Shown here: one piece after another, positions 38,690-50,560 of the stretch
Numbering within the stretch: position 1 is the stretch's first letter
Layout: each line of letters starts with the position of its first letter
From: Halichoerus grypus
Taxonomy: Eukaryota; Chordata; Mammalia; Carnivora; Phocidae
NCBI RefSeq assembly: GCF_964656455.1
Contig: NC_135716.1
Location: 107,354,389-107,418,388, forward strand
Reading direction: 5' to 3'
Length of the DNA stretch: 64,000 bases
The notes under the pieces: generated by a model
What the model saw: the letters and a program-made list of their open reading frames with translations, nothing else
The model's database searches: none
Told to the model about the DNA's origin: nothing
Program-made: the position numbers and the translations under genes

Positions 38690-38900
38690 TCTGTCTGATA
38701 TAAGGTCTAACTACTGTAATCCTCACCACAACTCTATGATGTATTTACTATTATTGTGCCCATTTTACAGATGGAAGAACCCAGAGACAGAAGGTGTAAG
38801 TAACGTGGCAGGGTCGCACACTAAGTAAATGACTGCCTCAGGATTCAAATCCTGGCCTCTGGCTCAAGAGTCTGTGCTCCTAACCTTGGGCACCACTGCC
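38690..38900 (-). mobile_element. MIR, reversed, just upstream of the U2 retrocopy
   Basis: TAATCCTCACCACAACTCTA, CCATTTTACAGATGGAAGAA and GATTCAAATCCTGGCCTCTG are inverse MIR. Confidence 0.88.
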
Positions 38901-38991
38901 TCTCCAGAAAGAAAATTCCTGGCTTTACTAGGCACAGAAATTATTGATACATATCTTAATGATGCATCTCTCTTTGAAAATAGTGCTATTT

Positions 38992-39023
38992 ATCGCTTCT
39001 CAGCCTTTTGGCTAAGATCAAGT
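38992..39023 (+). pseudogene. U2 snRNA 5'-end retrocopy (RNU2 pseudogene fragment)
   Basis: The 32 bases match nucleotides 1-32 of U2 snRNA with a single change, G to A at U2 position 11 in a CpG. A perfect 16-base target duplication, GAAAATAGTGCTATTT, flanks it at 38976-38991 and 39024-39039. There is no A-tail. It is cut off just before the branch-point recognition segment of U2. It is an L1-mediated copy of a truncated or self-primed U2 transcript and cannot act as a snRNA. Confidence 0.95.
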
Positions 39024-40404
39024 GAAAATAGTGCTATTTGTGGAAGTAATGAAAGCTCCTCTGGATAATGAAAAGGCCAGTTTCCTCAAAATAACTGGTA
39101 AAAAAAATTTGAACGATCTTTATTTTTATGTGTTATTAATTTTTTCTGCATCCAAATTCAGTTTTAAAGGGAAACCCTAAAAGTTTTTTTGTTTTTTTTT
39201 TTAATTTACGGACGTGATTAAAACATAGTGCAATTTTGCAGTCATGAATGTTAATTGTCAACGTCTGTTTTTATTTTAAGAAATCATTTTTTTCGTTGTT
39301 TAAATTTGACATCACCCCTCCCCTAAAGGAGACAATTGGTGGTATCAGGCATGAAGAAACTACTCCTGCTAGTTGGTGATTCCTCGGGAGCAGCTGAAGA
39401 GGGGTGAAGAACCCCCACAGAAGTGGCCAAGAGGGAATTCACCCCTTCTTCGAAGGGTGGAGAACACTGCATAGGCAGAGCGCCATCGAGCCCCATCGGT
39501 GGTTCTGCCCTTGCCTGCCATTCCACAGCCCTCCCCCTGTACAAAGGGTAGCTCATTAAGCCATCCAGCGGTGGGGAGTATTTTCATATAGCTGTTGCCC
39601 TTTCTAACAGCCCGGCCGTGAGTGACCGTAATAAATTATGTACTGCTCTGTGAGACTGTGACACAATGCACTGCCGGAACAGCGGGGGTGTTAGAAAATC
39701 CATTATTTGAAATTTTTGTTTCTTTTTCTTACTAGATTCCATGCTGTTCTTTTCCTGTCATCTTGTTCCTTTTTTTCCTATCTATTGTTTTGAGGGTTTT
39801 GTGTCTGACAGTTCTTTTCTGCTGCTGGTTTTGTCCTTTTTGTTACCTTGTTTCTGCCTTCGTGGGCTCCCCCCCCCCCTTGGTCTTGTGTGTTGTGAGC
39901 CTCGTTCTCCTTTTCTGTCATGCAGTCATTTGCTTTACTTTTCTTTCTCTTTCTGCCTTATTGTCTCATATAATGCAGAAAAACAAATTCTCTTTTTGTC
40001 GGCATTCTTTTACATGGTGTTATGTGGTTGTCATTTTCCCTTCAGGATAGATGCACTTTACTGTATGTACTACTCATTTTGGTTCCAAGAATCCAAAACA
40101 CATGTCCAGAGGAGTGCCAAGGCTGATGGCAATAAAAAACAATCAAAGCAACCAGTAGGATAGTTCTTTGGAAACGGCGCAGACCTATTTCTTCCCTGTA
40201 GATCAATTCACAGAATCTGTGAATTTTTGTTCCTAATTTTAGATTATTCAGTCTCTTTCTCTTTCTCCGAGTAGATCTAATCCAAAGTGGCAATTGTTTT
40301 GACACTATTTCTTGCAAATCTACCTACCTGCTATTTCCATAATTGTTTTTCCATTGATGAACACTGCCTGAAAAGATAGTTCTGGTAGTTGGAACACCCA
40401 CCGA

Positions 40405-40485
40405 TTCAGTTAATCCACTAGTTATTAATTGAGCAACTATAATGTGTCAGGAATGGTGCAGGTCTTTGGATATTGGACACCATCA
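40405..40485 (-). mobile_element. Short L2 tail, reversed
   Basis: TTAATTGAGCAACTATAATG and GTCAGGAATGGTGCAGGTCT match the inverse of the L2 end. Confidence 0.5.
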
Positions 40486-41139
40486 GTTTTTTCTTTTTGC
40501 ATTCTTTATTTGCTCATGTCCCTTACCCCTAACTTCTTTCTGTGGACACATCACATATTGTCATTTGTCATCCTGCCTTTCCCACTTTGTCTCCCTTGAC
40601 TCCTTTGGACCTAGCATTCCTCGTTTTTATGTAGATTTATTTACAAAGAACTTGTGATTTTTCTACCTAAATTCACTGCTTTGGATTAGAAAGTTCAAAT
40701 CTTCTTGGCAGTGAACACCTGAGAATGTGCCAGATTCTTCAAACCCATTTTTGGGTTGCAATTAAAAAATTAATAAACAGAAATGGTAACCTGACCTCTG
40801 GTGTGGCTATAGATTTTTATAATATTTGCAGTAACTGAATTTAATTATGTCAATATGTATACTTATTAAATATCAATGAATTAAATAAACATCTACAATT
40901 AAACTCTTCCTTTCACAGTACCTAGTTCCTTGTTCCTTTTAAATGTTTTTCTCTGTATTTGCTTTTATTTGCTCGCTTATTTTCTCATTTTGTAAACATA
41001 CTATCTTGTAACCCGTTTCTCCTGAATCGCCATGGATACTCGGTTTTTACCTCTGTTGTGTTTTTATATTTCCTCTGTTTTTTTACTATATTTTATTCCA
41101 GGGTTATTGCTGTTCTGACTTTTGTTGTAGTTGTTATTT

Positions 41140-41325
41140 GATTGATTGACTGATTTTTTTAGAGAAAGAGAGAGGGGCAGAGGGAGAGGGAGAGAGAGAG
41201 AATCTTAAGCAGGCTCCACTCCCAACACAGAGCCTGGCACGGGGCTTGATCTCAAGACCCTGAGATCATGACCTGAGCTGAAATCAAGAATCAGACAATT
41301 AACTGACTGGGCCACCGAGGCATCC
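41140..41325 (-). mobile_element. Can-SINE, reversed, diverged subfamily
   Basis: The reversed element starts in GATTGATTGACTGATTTTTT, has a GA-rich middle and ends in a diverged inverted head (CACCGAGGCATCC). A perfect 15-base duplication, TTGTAGTTGTTATTT, lies at 41125-41139 and 41326-41340. Confidence 0.95.
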
Positions 41326-42162
41326 TTGTAGTTGTTATTTTAAATAAGAATTGCTATGATAGCTCAAAAAAGTTAGCTTACTGTTTTCTACTGCTTAAAT
41401 GATTTCTTCTGTCTCTGTATTGGTTTCCCTTTATAGTTTTAATCTCTTTACCCTTCCTCGAGTCTCCAAATTTCCAACTAAGTGTTTTCATGTTTTCTTT
41501 ATTCTGTAATTTCTTTTTCTCTTTTCTTGCCACTTTGAATTCTGCCCCTTAACTTTTTCTATATCAGTTTTTTTTCCCATTTTTTTTTAAGAAACACTAG
41601 TCCCTTTAACATCACTTTGCAAATGCATGGGGATGACTTCTCTTATTTTATTTTTACTAACTGGCCTTTCAGAGTAAACTCCCAAACATGTAATATAGTT
41701 CATTCTACGCACCCACAGGTCAGTTGTCCTGTCAGCTTCCAGATGCAGTGAAATGCTTATGTTAGAGTCTCATGTATTTCACATTTCCAATTTTTAATTA
41801 TTTTCTTCTTAGTTGGGAGAAAGTAGAGGGAGGGATAGATATAGAGAGCTATGAAATAGTTGTAAAAGGCAAAGGGAGACAATAGACTGAAAGTCAATAA
41901 GTAAATTGGATATTTAGAACACTTGCATCCTTAAAGGATGTTACAGGGAAAATACTTTTGGTGACAGGATAGAAGATGAGAAGATCAGGAACCTCTCACA
42001 GATTTGTTCCTATGGGCCAGGGCTGTTAGAGCTGATTCCACCAAACAACCCTGGCTTTTGCACGAAGTGCATCCAGTTCACCCTGTAGAATTTCATCTGT
42101 GTCATTACTAAATGGCTCCGCCTTGACAAGGCACTGTTGCTAGTTTGCATGCTTTTGACACC

Positions 42163-42204
42163 GTGCCCTGATTTTTTTTTTTTTTTTTTGGTGCCCTGAT
42201 TTTT
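42163..42204. repeat. Poly-T insertion with 14-base target duplication
   Basis: GTGCCCTGATTTTT occurs at 42163-42176 and 42191-42204, and only about 13 T plus one G lie between. This is the layout of a retrotransposon insertion, reversed, from which only the A-tail was copied. A simple local duplication plus T-run growth is the alternative. Confidence 0.75.
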
Positions 42205-42688
42205 AAAAATTAACAGTATTAGTCTCTTTTGAATCTGCTATTGCATTTTTATTAGCCAGATTCCACTCATGACATAAACACTTGAGTGATAATATTTTGA
42301 AATCAGTATACAAAACAATATGAAATAATTATGTTATATATTTTTATTTTTATTCTGATTTTGTGACCTGTAGCATCATTAATAAGTGAAGCTCAGTTCT
42401 TCCTGGGCCTTGACTAGTCAGTGCCAATTTTAAAACAAAACCTGTCATCTTTAAAAACAACCTCTCTAAAAATAAGCTATTAATTTATCGGTTAATTTAT
42501 TTTACTGACCCCTCTACCCAAAACTTTTATATAACCTTGGATTTGTCAGACGAGATATCTGCCTACTAAAGTAGCCCAGTTTTGTATATAGATGACCAAA
42601 TATAAAGATGTTATGGGCAACCCACATTCCAGTATAGATTGTGAACATAAAAAGAGAGAAAGATCAATTCGGAGGACTAGATTATTAA

Positions 42689-42718
42689 ATATATATATAT
42701 ATGTGTGTGTGTGTGTGT
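42689..42718. repeat. Compound AT/GT microsatellite
   Basis: Seven AT units pass directly into eight GT units. Confidence 0.92.
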
Positions 42719-43174
42719 CTATGGTTGTATATAGTACTAATCTTCAAATTAGGAAGCTTTTAAGTCTGGCATTTTGGACTAAATCTAATGACTTGAGTAT
42801 TTAATTCCTTCCTTCTCACCACCAACAGCCTAGCCAGTATTATATGGAATTTACTTTTACTTAGTTAAAAAGGTTTCAGTATCCTCATGACTTTCTTTTT
42901 CTTTGGTCACCCTCCCAGTCATTCTTACCTCTCCCTCTCACAGCCCTCAATATGGGTGGTTTTCAGGTCTGAGACTCCTTTCATCTCACTGAATTTTAAT
43001 TTTTCTTTTCATGTATAACTTTATCTTTCTATTTCTTCAATTATATTTTTCTTCTCTTTTTGTTTACCTGGAATTTTTCTTGTTTGAATCTGCCTTATGG
43101 TTTCTGATTCTCTTAGAATCATCACTACTGTTTTTGATAAGAATTTGTAAGGTTGGCTTACATTGCTAACAACA

Positions 43175-43420
43175 AATAGCTCTCATTCTTTGAGAGTTCA
43201 TTATATGTGTTAGGTAGATTATATTATTTAATTCTCAACCAACCCTCTGCGCTACTACTAACATTATCCCTATTTTTGCAGATAAAGAAATCAAAGCATA
43301 GAAAGGTTAGGTAATTTGTTCAAAATCCTGCAGGCCGGAAATGGCCAAGCCAGGACTCAGGGTCAGAGTATCTGAATGCAAGCTTGCACCCTTTTATCAT
43401 TACTTCATAGCTCCTCTTGT
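43175..43420 (-). mobile_element. MIR, reversed
   Basis: TTATTTAATTCTCAACCAAC, TTGCAGATAAAGAAATCAAA and GGTTAGGTAATTTGTTCAAA follow the inverse MIR. Confidence 0.8.
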
Positions 43421-44639
43421 AAAATGATGCTGGGGTACATTAATTTGCTTTTAATCTTGATGTAAGAATGGGTGATTTCCCTACTGTATCTTTATTCATC
43501 ATTATTTTTAATGAGAGCAGATTTATAACTATAGTGGGGAGTGGGTGCGGCGGGCGAGGGGGCGTTGAATCCTATAGTGTTAACATTTTGGTCCATATTC
43601 TCCTTGCCATACGTTCTTGGATTCCTTCTGCCCACCACCATGTGAGATTAGTTTACACATGAAAGTAATTCTTGTCCTATTTCCACTATTAGAGTAAACA
43701 CTTGCTAAGGGCAAGGTCTGTATCATCTTCTTTTCCATATCCTTCGCATTTCCTTGTACATGAATAGTTTCCAGATAAAGGGCCACTATTATAAACCCTG
43801 GCAGATGAGCATTCTCAGGTGCTTCTGCTGTTCAGTGCTCCTGTTGCATGTTTTTCCTCATACTACAGGAGGAAAAAGGCAAGGCATACTCATCTTTGGT
43901 GTAGGTCGAATAGAGACATGTTAAAGCCCTTCCCAAGTGGTCTGTTTTGCAAGAACTTCATTCAGTTTTACACTTTTTTATTTTCCTCATTCACTGGAAT
44001 AGAGTACAAACGAAGAAGCAGAGTAACTTGGCTAAGCAGGTAACTGTTTATTTTGTAGAGTCCAATAATCACATATACTCGAAAAGGTTTTGTAGAATTT
44101 TTAATAAATACTTCGAAAGAGCTTATGTTTTTATTTTGAATTACAATTCGACAACATTTAATCCCTTGTTATTGCTTTGTCAGACTTTTAATTGAATTAT
44201 TCAAAACATGAAACAAAAGGAAAGAATTGTAGATAGCACAGTAATATTAGCAGAATTACCGGAGTGCTGAGAATTATTAAAGAGGACATTATGTTTGTTA
44301 ATCGGGCATTTAATTTTGCTTCTGTTTGTTGATGGAAAACATCCTCTTGGAAAGGATTTTTTCAAAAACCTTAATTGTGACAATGCTTTCTTAACATCCA
44401 TGAATATACTGTACAGCAAAAGCTGTTTGAAACCTAATTAGTCAAAAAGATTCCTAATTTCCATTTTAACTCTAGGATGGCTGACCAGCATCCCAGTCAG
44501 ATTGGTCATTAGTGCACAGGAAAAAGCAAATCTTCCAGAAGTGGCTTAAAAAATGAAAAGTGCTTGAAGGAAAGATTTTAAACTATTACAAACTGTAGCA
44601 AAAAAAGGAATACTATCTCGACTCATGTTATGAGGCAGA

Positions 44640-45170
44640 CATAACCTGCGTATTGAAATGTCAGTGTTAGAAAGGAAATTGCAGGCTACTCTCACTCATA
44701 AACATTGATAGGAAACACCAAACAAAATATTAACATGTTGAGTCCAGCAATGCATAAAAAAGGTGAACATGGCATGACCATGTGGGCTTACCTCAATAAA
44801 GCAAGTTTGGTTTAAACACCCCCCCCAAATCAATTAATGTAAATCATCACATAAACAGGTAGATCTATATGTCTTAATCCAGGGAAATAAGTGAAAAACA
44901 AATTTCACATATATCAATGTGTGTTGTGTGTATACATACATATATAGAAGCAAACAGTTGAATTTTTGTTCAATAATAATATATAAGTATGTATAGTTAT
45001 GCCTACATAAACATGGCTAGAGACTGAAAAGGATGCACATTAATGCTCCTAGTGGATAGAAACTCTAAGATTAGGAAGGGGGAATTTTATTTCTTATTTT
45101 GTACAATTGTCTAAATAGGAACGATTGTTAATTATTGTGTTTTAAAATATAACTATCTCAACAAGTCAGG
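44640..45170 (+). mobile_element. Degenerate L1 relic (ORF2 piece joined to 3' UTR)
   Basis: AACAAAATATTAACATGTTG, TCCAGCAATGCATAAAAAAG and AAATCAATTAATGTAAATCA follow the reverse-transcriptase region of old mammalian L1. From about 44890 the sequence resembles an L1 3' UTR, so a large internal part is missing. All frames are closed. Confidence 0.65.
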
Positions 45171-47686
45171 TTTTAAAAGGACATTTTTATGTTTGAGTGC
45201 ACAGGATGTGACTCTGTAGTTAAAATAATTTCACTACCATTATTCTAATTAAGCTAGGAAATGCTATTATGTGGCATTAACTCAGGCCCAAATGTTGGTC
45301 TGTCTACCCAAAGAATAAATCGGGTGTATTTGAAATTATATTGCCCCATTTCCAAAATCCCTTAGAATAGTTATTAACAAGTAATAAGGTAAACTTTTGG
45401 GAAGAGTGTTGGGTTTTGTTTTTGTTTTTGTTTTTGGGGGCTTTTTTTTTTAGAAATAATGACCCAAAATAAATTGTCCTAAACTCATTTACTCGATCTA
45501 GGATTCCTTCCTATGAAATAGTACAAAAATGGCTAGTTTCCATCTAATGAGAAGTATAATTTGATAGTGCTCTATAAATATTTAATGATAATATATTAAT
45601 CAATAATTAAAATTATTGGAGTAATTTTTTAACGTAAGATGCTTGTTAAAAAATATTAACATTGGACACAGAACATGAAACTTTATTTACCATTTACCAA
45701 AAGGATAAATAGGTAGTGAATCATGATACAAATATAACCAAGTTGAAATTCTAAGGACTCATAGACTTTTTTTTAAATTTGGCACTGCTTTTGTAAAGAT
45801 TTATAATATCTTACCAGCTATTATCTGCCTATTTATTATAGTAAAGGGATTTTGTTCTTTCATACCTGCCCATGAGAGAAAGCCGTTTGTAGCTTCAACA
45901 CTCATATAGTCAAGAAGTTGTATGCTTTCTTTTAAAATTTCTCATGGAAGACATAAACCTAATCAAACCTTTCTCCCCTCTAGCTGGTAACCTCTGCATG
46001 AACTAAAGGGTTGAAATATTGTTTAATCATGCTACATACCACTTTTTACAGTTATGAGAAACATTATTTTGCTGCAGTGGAAGCAACAAAACAAAATGTT
46101 TTTACTCTGTGCAAGGAGAAATATATTTTTAAGTTATTTATATTTTAAATGGCATGATTTCTTATGAAACTACATTTTCCTCTTCTATATTTCAAATATG
46201 ACTTCTGGGAGAAAGGCACATTTTTAAAGTGATGATAATATATATGTAATCTGGGGAACACAGACCCTCATACTGACTTGTGACTCAGAGAGAAACAATG
46301 TGCTAATTTCAGTTGGCAATCTTTACTTGATTCCTTCAGTCTAAACTCAACTATTATTAACCTTTGTTTGTGACAATTGAAGAGAATAATGGTTGAATTT
46401 AGGGCCTTTAATGTCACATTGAAATCAATAGCTGTAAATGGTAGTTGCCACAGTTCTAACTGATCTGTCACATTCAAACAAAAGAAGGCCTTTCTCAGTT
46501 CATAGAAGATAGCTGAGACAATTAAATACACAAACACACACAGGAATCTCAGAAGACCTTTATAACATTGAGGAAATGTACTGATTCTCAGGGTTTGTAC
46601 CAGGTGTTTTTTTTTTTTTTTTTTGCTTGTTTGTTTTAATAGTGTTTTTAAAAATACCTGAAACTGTAAGTCAACATAGGACAGTTAGCAGACTTCATCC
46701 AGACCTCAAAAACTGGTCTCTGTCATAAAAATAAATTGAATTGTCCCTCTTGGCATGGTGGTGATAGTGAGTGGTGGTGGTGGAGGTGGGGAACTGATGA
46801 TAAGCCCCTTCACGAGCAGAAATTGCAAAGGCCACCGAATAAAAACAGCTCAAAACCCTTAGAGCCAGAGTTCTGTATGCTTCTGACAACCCTCTTATCA
46901 TGACTTCAACTCCCACCACAAATCCATCTTTTAGACTTCTGCACATTCATCAGTGTTAAACTTTCAGTGCTCAGCCTTGACCTTGTCTTTACCTTTCTTA
47001 TTTTTTTGGACATTTTGTGGATGCAAATTAAGAGATTTCAGCTCATGTTCCCACACATGACTTTGATAAGCGTATTTACCAGCTCTGAACCCGAAACTGG
47101 TTATAATCATCTGCACATTGATTAATTCTATTAAGAACATAAGTCCACTTCTGCTTAGCATTGTTAAGTTGTATGGAGTAATAAGAATGTTTCAGTGCTT
47201 TATCAGAAAGAAAAAGCTTTGGTAATTTTTTTCCCATATAATAATAACAGGTCTCCAAGTTTTATTAAGGCATACTATGAAAAATTCTTATTCGCTGAAA
47301 TGCCATTCCAACCATCCTTTGAAAAATTAAATTAGTTGTTCTTGGAAGTAGAAACTAGAAAGATTTGATACTACAAGAATATAGGAGATTAAAAAGAGGA
47401 AAGTAGACAAGATCATGTTTTTAGCTTGCCTGGGCAAAAGTACTATTTTTTTTTTCTCTGCTTATAATTTTATAAGATGATTTTTTAGACTTAACATTCA
47501 CTAAAATTATTAGTTTAAGGACTCCATGCATGACTTAAAAAAAATTCGACTTCTCAGAAATAAATTCATTTATTCAAGAGGAACATAATAAGTTTCTAAT
47601 GGGCCTTTTTTTCTACGTTCTTTTCCTTCCACAAGACTATGAGATTCCAAACTTTGTCAAATCAACTCCCTGGACAAAATATCAGT

Positions 47687-47792
47687 AGTATGGTGGGTAA
47701 ACTCTATGGGAAAACCAGCCTCTGATTTGTAGTATGGTGGGTAAACTCTATGGGAAAACCAGGCTCTATGGGAAAACCAGCCTCTGATTTGT
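47687..47792. repeat. Nested tandem duplication
   Basis: A 44-base unit beginning AGTATGGTGGGTAAACTCTA (47687-47730) is repeated from 47731. In the second copy the segment CTCTATGGGAAAACCAG is itself duplicated before the unit ends at about 47792. The copies differ by about one base, so the event is recent. Confidence 0.9.
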
Positions 47793-48949
47793 ATGTAGCA
47801 ATTGCTGGTTTCTGTGGTATAAATGCTCCACCATGAGCTGTTTTAAGCTACAACCTGATGTTACTAAACGTAGAGCCGTCTCCAGCCCACCACTGGAATA
47901 GTTAAGGTGAAGCCTAACTATTTAACTTCTGGGGCCACTCTTAGCGCTGCTAGAACACTGAGGACAGAAAAATGACATGTCAGTCTTCATGAAGGAGAGA
48001 AATGGAAAGTGATAATGGCTGACCAGCTGTTTGTATTAGATCATCAGGTTTATCTGCTTTGAGATAAAGGAAATAAGAACCATTAATTTTGTAGGTAAAA
48101 CTGAAACATTCTTAAGGTAAATTTCACCTTTTTAAATGCTAAGCCAGAGAAGTCAAACTGTTCATCTTTAACGGGGTGGTCTATGTTCAGTGAAAGGATT
48201 TGGGAATTTGAAAATTCTGTGGGTTCCTTAGTATATCCTATACTCAGCAGATCTTTTTTTCTTACATTATGCTATTCTGGAAAGAAAGAAGGGCTCACGA
48301 GAAAAATCTAACTTGTCAAGGCTTGTGCATAGATACATAAATCTCAGAATATATGCATCAATTTGGGGTCTTTGCAATTCAACATGAGATAATTGAAGGT
48401 GTCTGTATAAATTCAGTATACATGTCTGCATAAATATGTAGAGACAAAAAGAGAACAAGAATGTTGAGTTAGTTGGCTCTTTTTTTTTTTTTCTTGGATG
48501 AAAACAAAAGGAAGATCAACTAGCTTATGCCAAATGAGGGAAATCGTTGACTCGAGCCAAACCACAGGTAGTGCAGCTGACTCAGGAAGGGTGAAGGGAA
48601 CCCAGTGCCTCAGCACCTTTTCCATGTATTGAACCCGTTTTCTCTGTAACTCACCTTTATTATCACTGCCCTGCAAATATTAGCAGTGGATGAAGGAGTA
48701 TGGTCGGTCCTCTCTTGGTGGTTAATGCATAGATTTATTGGATTCCAGTCAAGGAACCAATCGAATAAAACCACTCTGTGGGGGAAACTGCCGAGGTGTT
48801 CTTGTGGCCAGTTGTATGTCCAGAGTATTTATATGGGTATATGAGAAAAATACATGTTGTGTGTGTGCTATTTAGTTCTGCATTATCTATTAAGTCAAGC
48901 TTGTTAATGGGATCATTCAAATTATCTATATCCTTGCTTATTTTTCAGG

Positions 48950-50560
48950 CTGGTCAATTGGTCAGACTCTAAAAGAGCTCTTTTAAAATCTCCAATTATC
49001 ACTGTTTTTATATATTTTCCCATTTGTGTCCTAGAGTTATAAGCCTTAGGCTAAACCTTAAAGTTATGTTATATACCTTATCTTGCTTGCTCTATAGTAT
49101 ATGCATATAGTTTTGGGAATCATACATGTTATCGTCATATAATAGCATTCTTTACCTTCATAATGCTTTTTGGTCTAGATTTGCACACTTAACATTAAAT
49201 TACCTTCCCTCCATTTTTTTTCCCTGTTTTAGCTATTTGATTTTTTTAAACCAATCTAGATATTTTTTTTATTTTGATAGGCATTTCAGCCTATGCACAC
49301 ATACAGTGGTAATTGATCTGTGATTCATTATTTTATATCATTTTGTGTTTACTATTTATTTACTTTGTGGTTCCCCCCTTTATTTCTTGTCTTTGTTTTT
49401 GTTTTTCTTTTTACTCGAGTATGGAATTTTATTCTTCTGTTCACAATGATATATAAAGTAATATTTCTCAATTAGTATTTCAAGTTCAGTAATGATGAGG
49501 CCCTAATAAGACAGCCTACTAGCCCGTAACTCCTGAACCCTTCTTTCTCTACTTCTTTTAGATGCTTTTCGACAAATTCCTGCCATCCTCTCTCTACTTT
49601 CTTCCCTCCACAATTTCTGGGTTTTACTGAGTAGGTGAAAAGTTTTAGTTGTAGGTTTTTATTAAACTTTTATATATAGTTATATATATATTTAATTTTA
49701 AGACCTTGTATTAGAATTCATATTTTAAGCCTTAGTAATAGAACTGTCATCATATAAATTAAAACAAGTTGCTTAATACTGTGTATTGTACTGTTCTTCC
49801 CTCTTCTCAGAAAGGAGAGATTTGCTTCTTCTTTTTTTTTTTTCTGATTGAATTTTCATGAGGTTGGGAGTACTTCCTTGAGTATTTTCTTCAGATAAGA
49901 TATGAGTACATGGGTGGCATATTTTCTGAATCCTTGAATGTTGAAAACCATTGTGCTTTTCCCTTAACATTTGAGTATTATATTGGCTGGTATAAAGATT
50001 CTCGGATCATAGTCCTTTTCTTTTAATAGCATAGTCAGATAATCTTTCTTTTGTAAGAAAACTATTTTTTGTTCTGGGTAGAAGAAAGAATTTTTTCATT
50101 AGCATTGGAGGTCAGACATTTCCTCTGATTATGTCTAGGTGTGTGGCTTTTTTGTAAAATTAATCCTGTCTGAGTCTTAGTGAGCCCATTCAGTCAAAAG
50201 GCACAAGTCTTTCTTCAACTCAAAGAATTTTATTCTATTATTTCCTTGATTATTGCTTCTATTCCATGATCAATTTTTCCCCATCTGGAACTCCTCTTTT
50301 TTGCATACTATGTCACCTAAATCTTCCTCTAAATCTCTTATTTTATTGCTAATTTTCTTTTTTCCCCCCCTTTCATTTGATCATCCAGACAACTAATTCA
50401 GTTCTCAGCGGTGGCTACTCTATTTTTCCATTCCTCTATTTGATTTTAGAACTCTGAGAATCACTGTGTCCATTCAAGTAATTATTATTTTTATTTTCTA
50501 ATTACATTTCCTTGAGAATACTCATTACATTTAAATTAACATTCTCCCTCTATCCCATTC
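48950..50560 (-). mobile_element. Possible old LINE relic, reversed
   Basis: T-rich sequence with TCTCCAATTATCACTGTTTT, TTCCTTGATTATTGCTTCTA and GGAACTCCTCTTTTTTGCAT resembles reversed, very old LINE sequence (L1M or HAL1-like). I cannot name the family, and part of this may be plain AT-rich intron. Confidence 0.35.

Noticed and set aside
39741..40163. A 140-codon open frame on the + strand
   Set aside because: It is leucine-, phenylalanine- and cysteine-rich because the DNA is T-rich. It has no recognisable domain, and it lies inside an intron.
46606..46624. Poly-T runs (also near 684, 7840, 10280 and 20107) as tail-only insertions
   Set aside because: None has matching flanks, unlike the run at 42177-42190.
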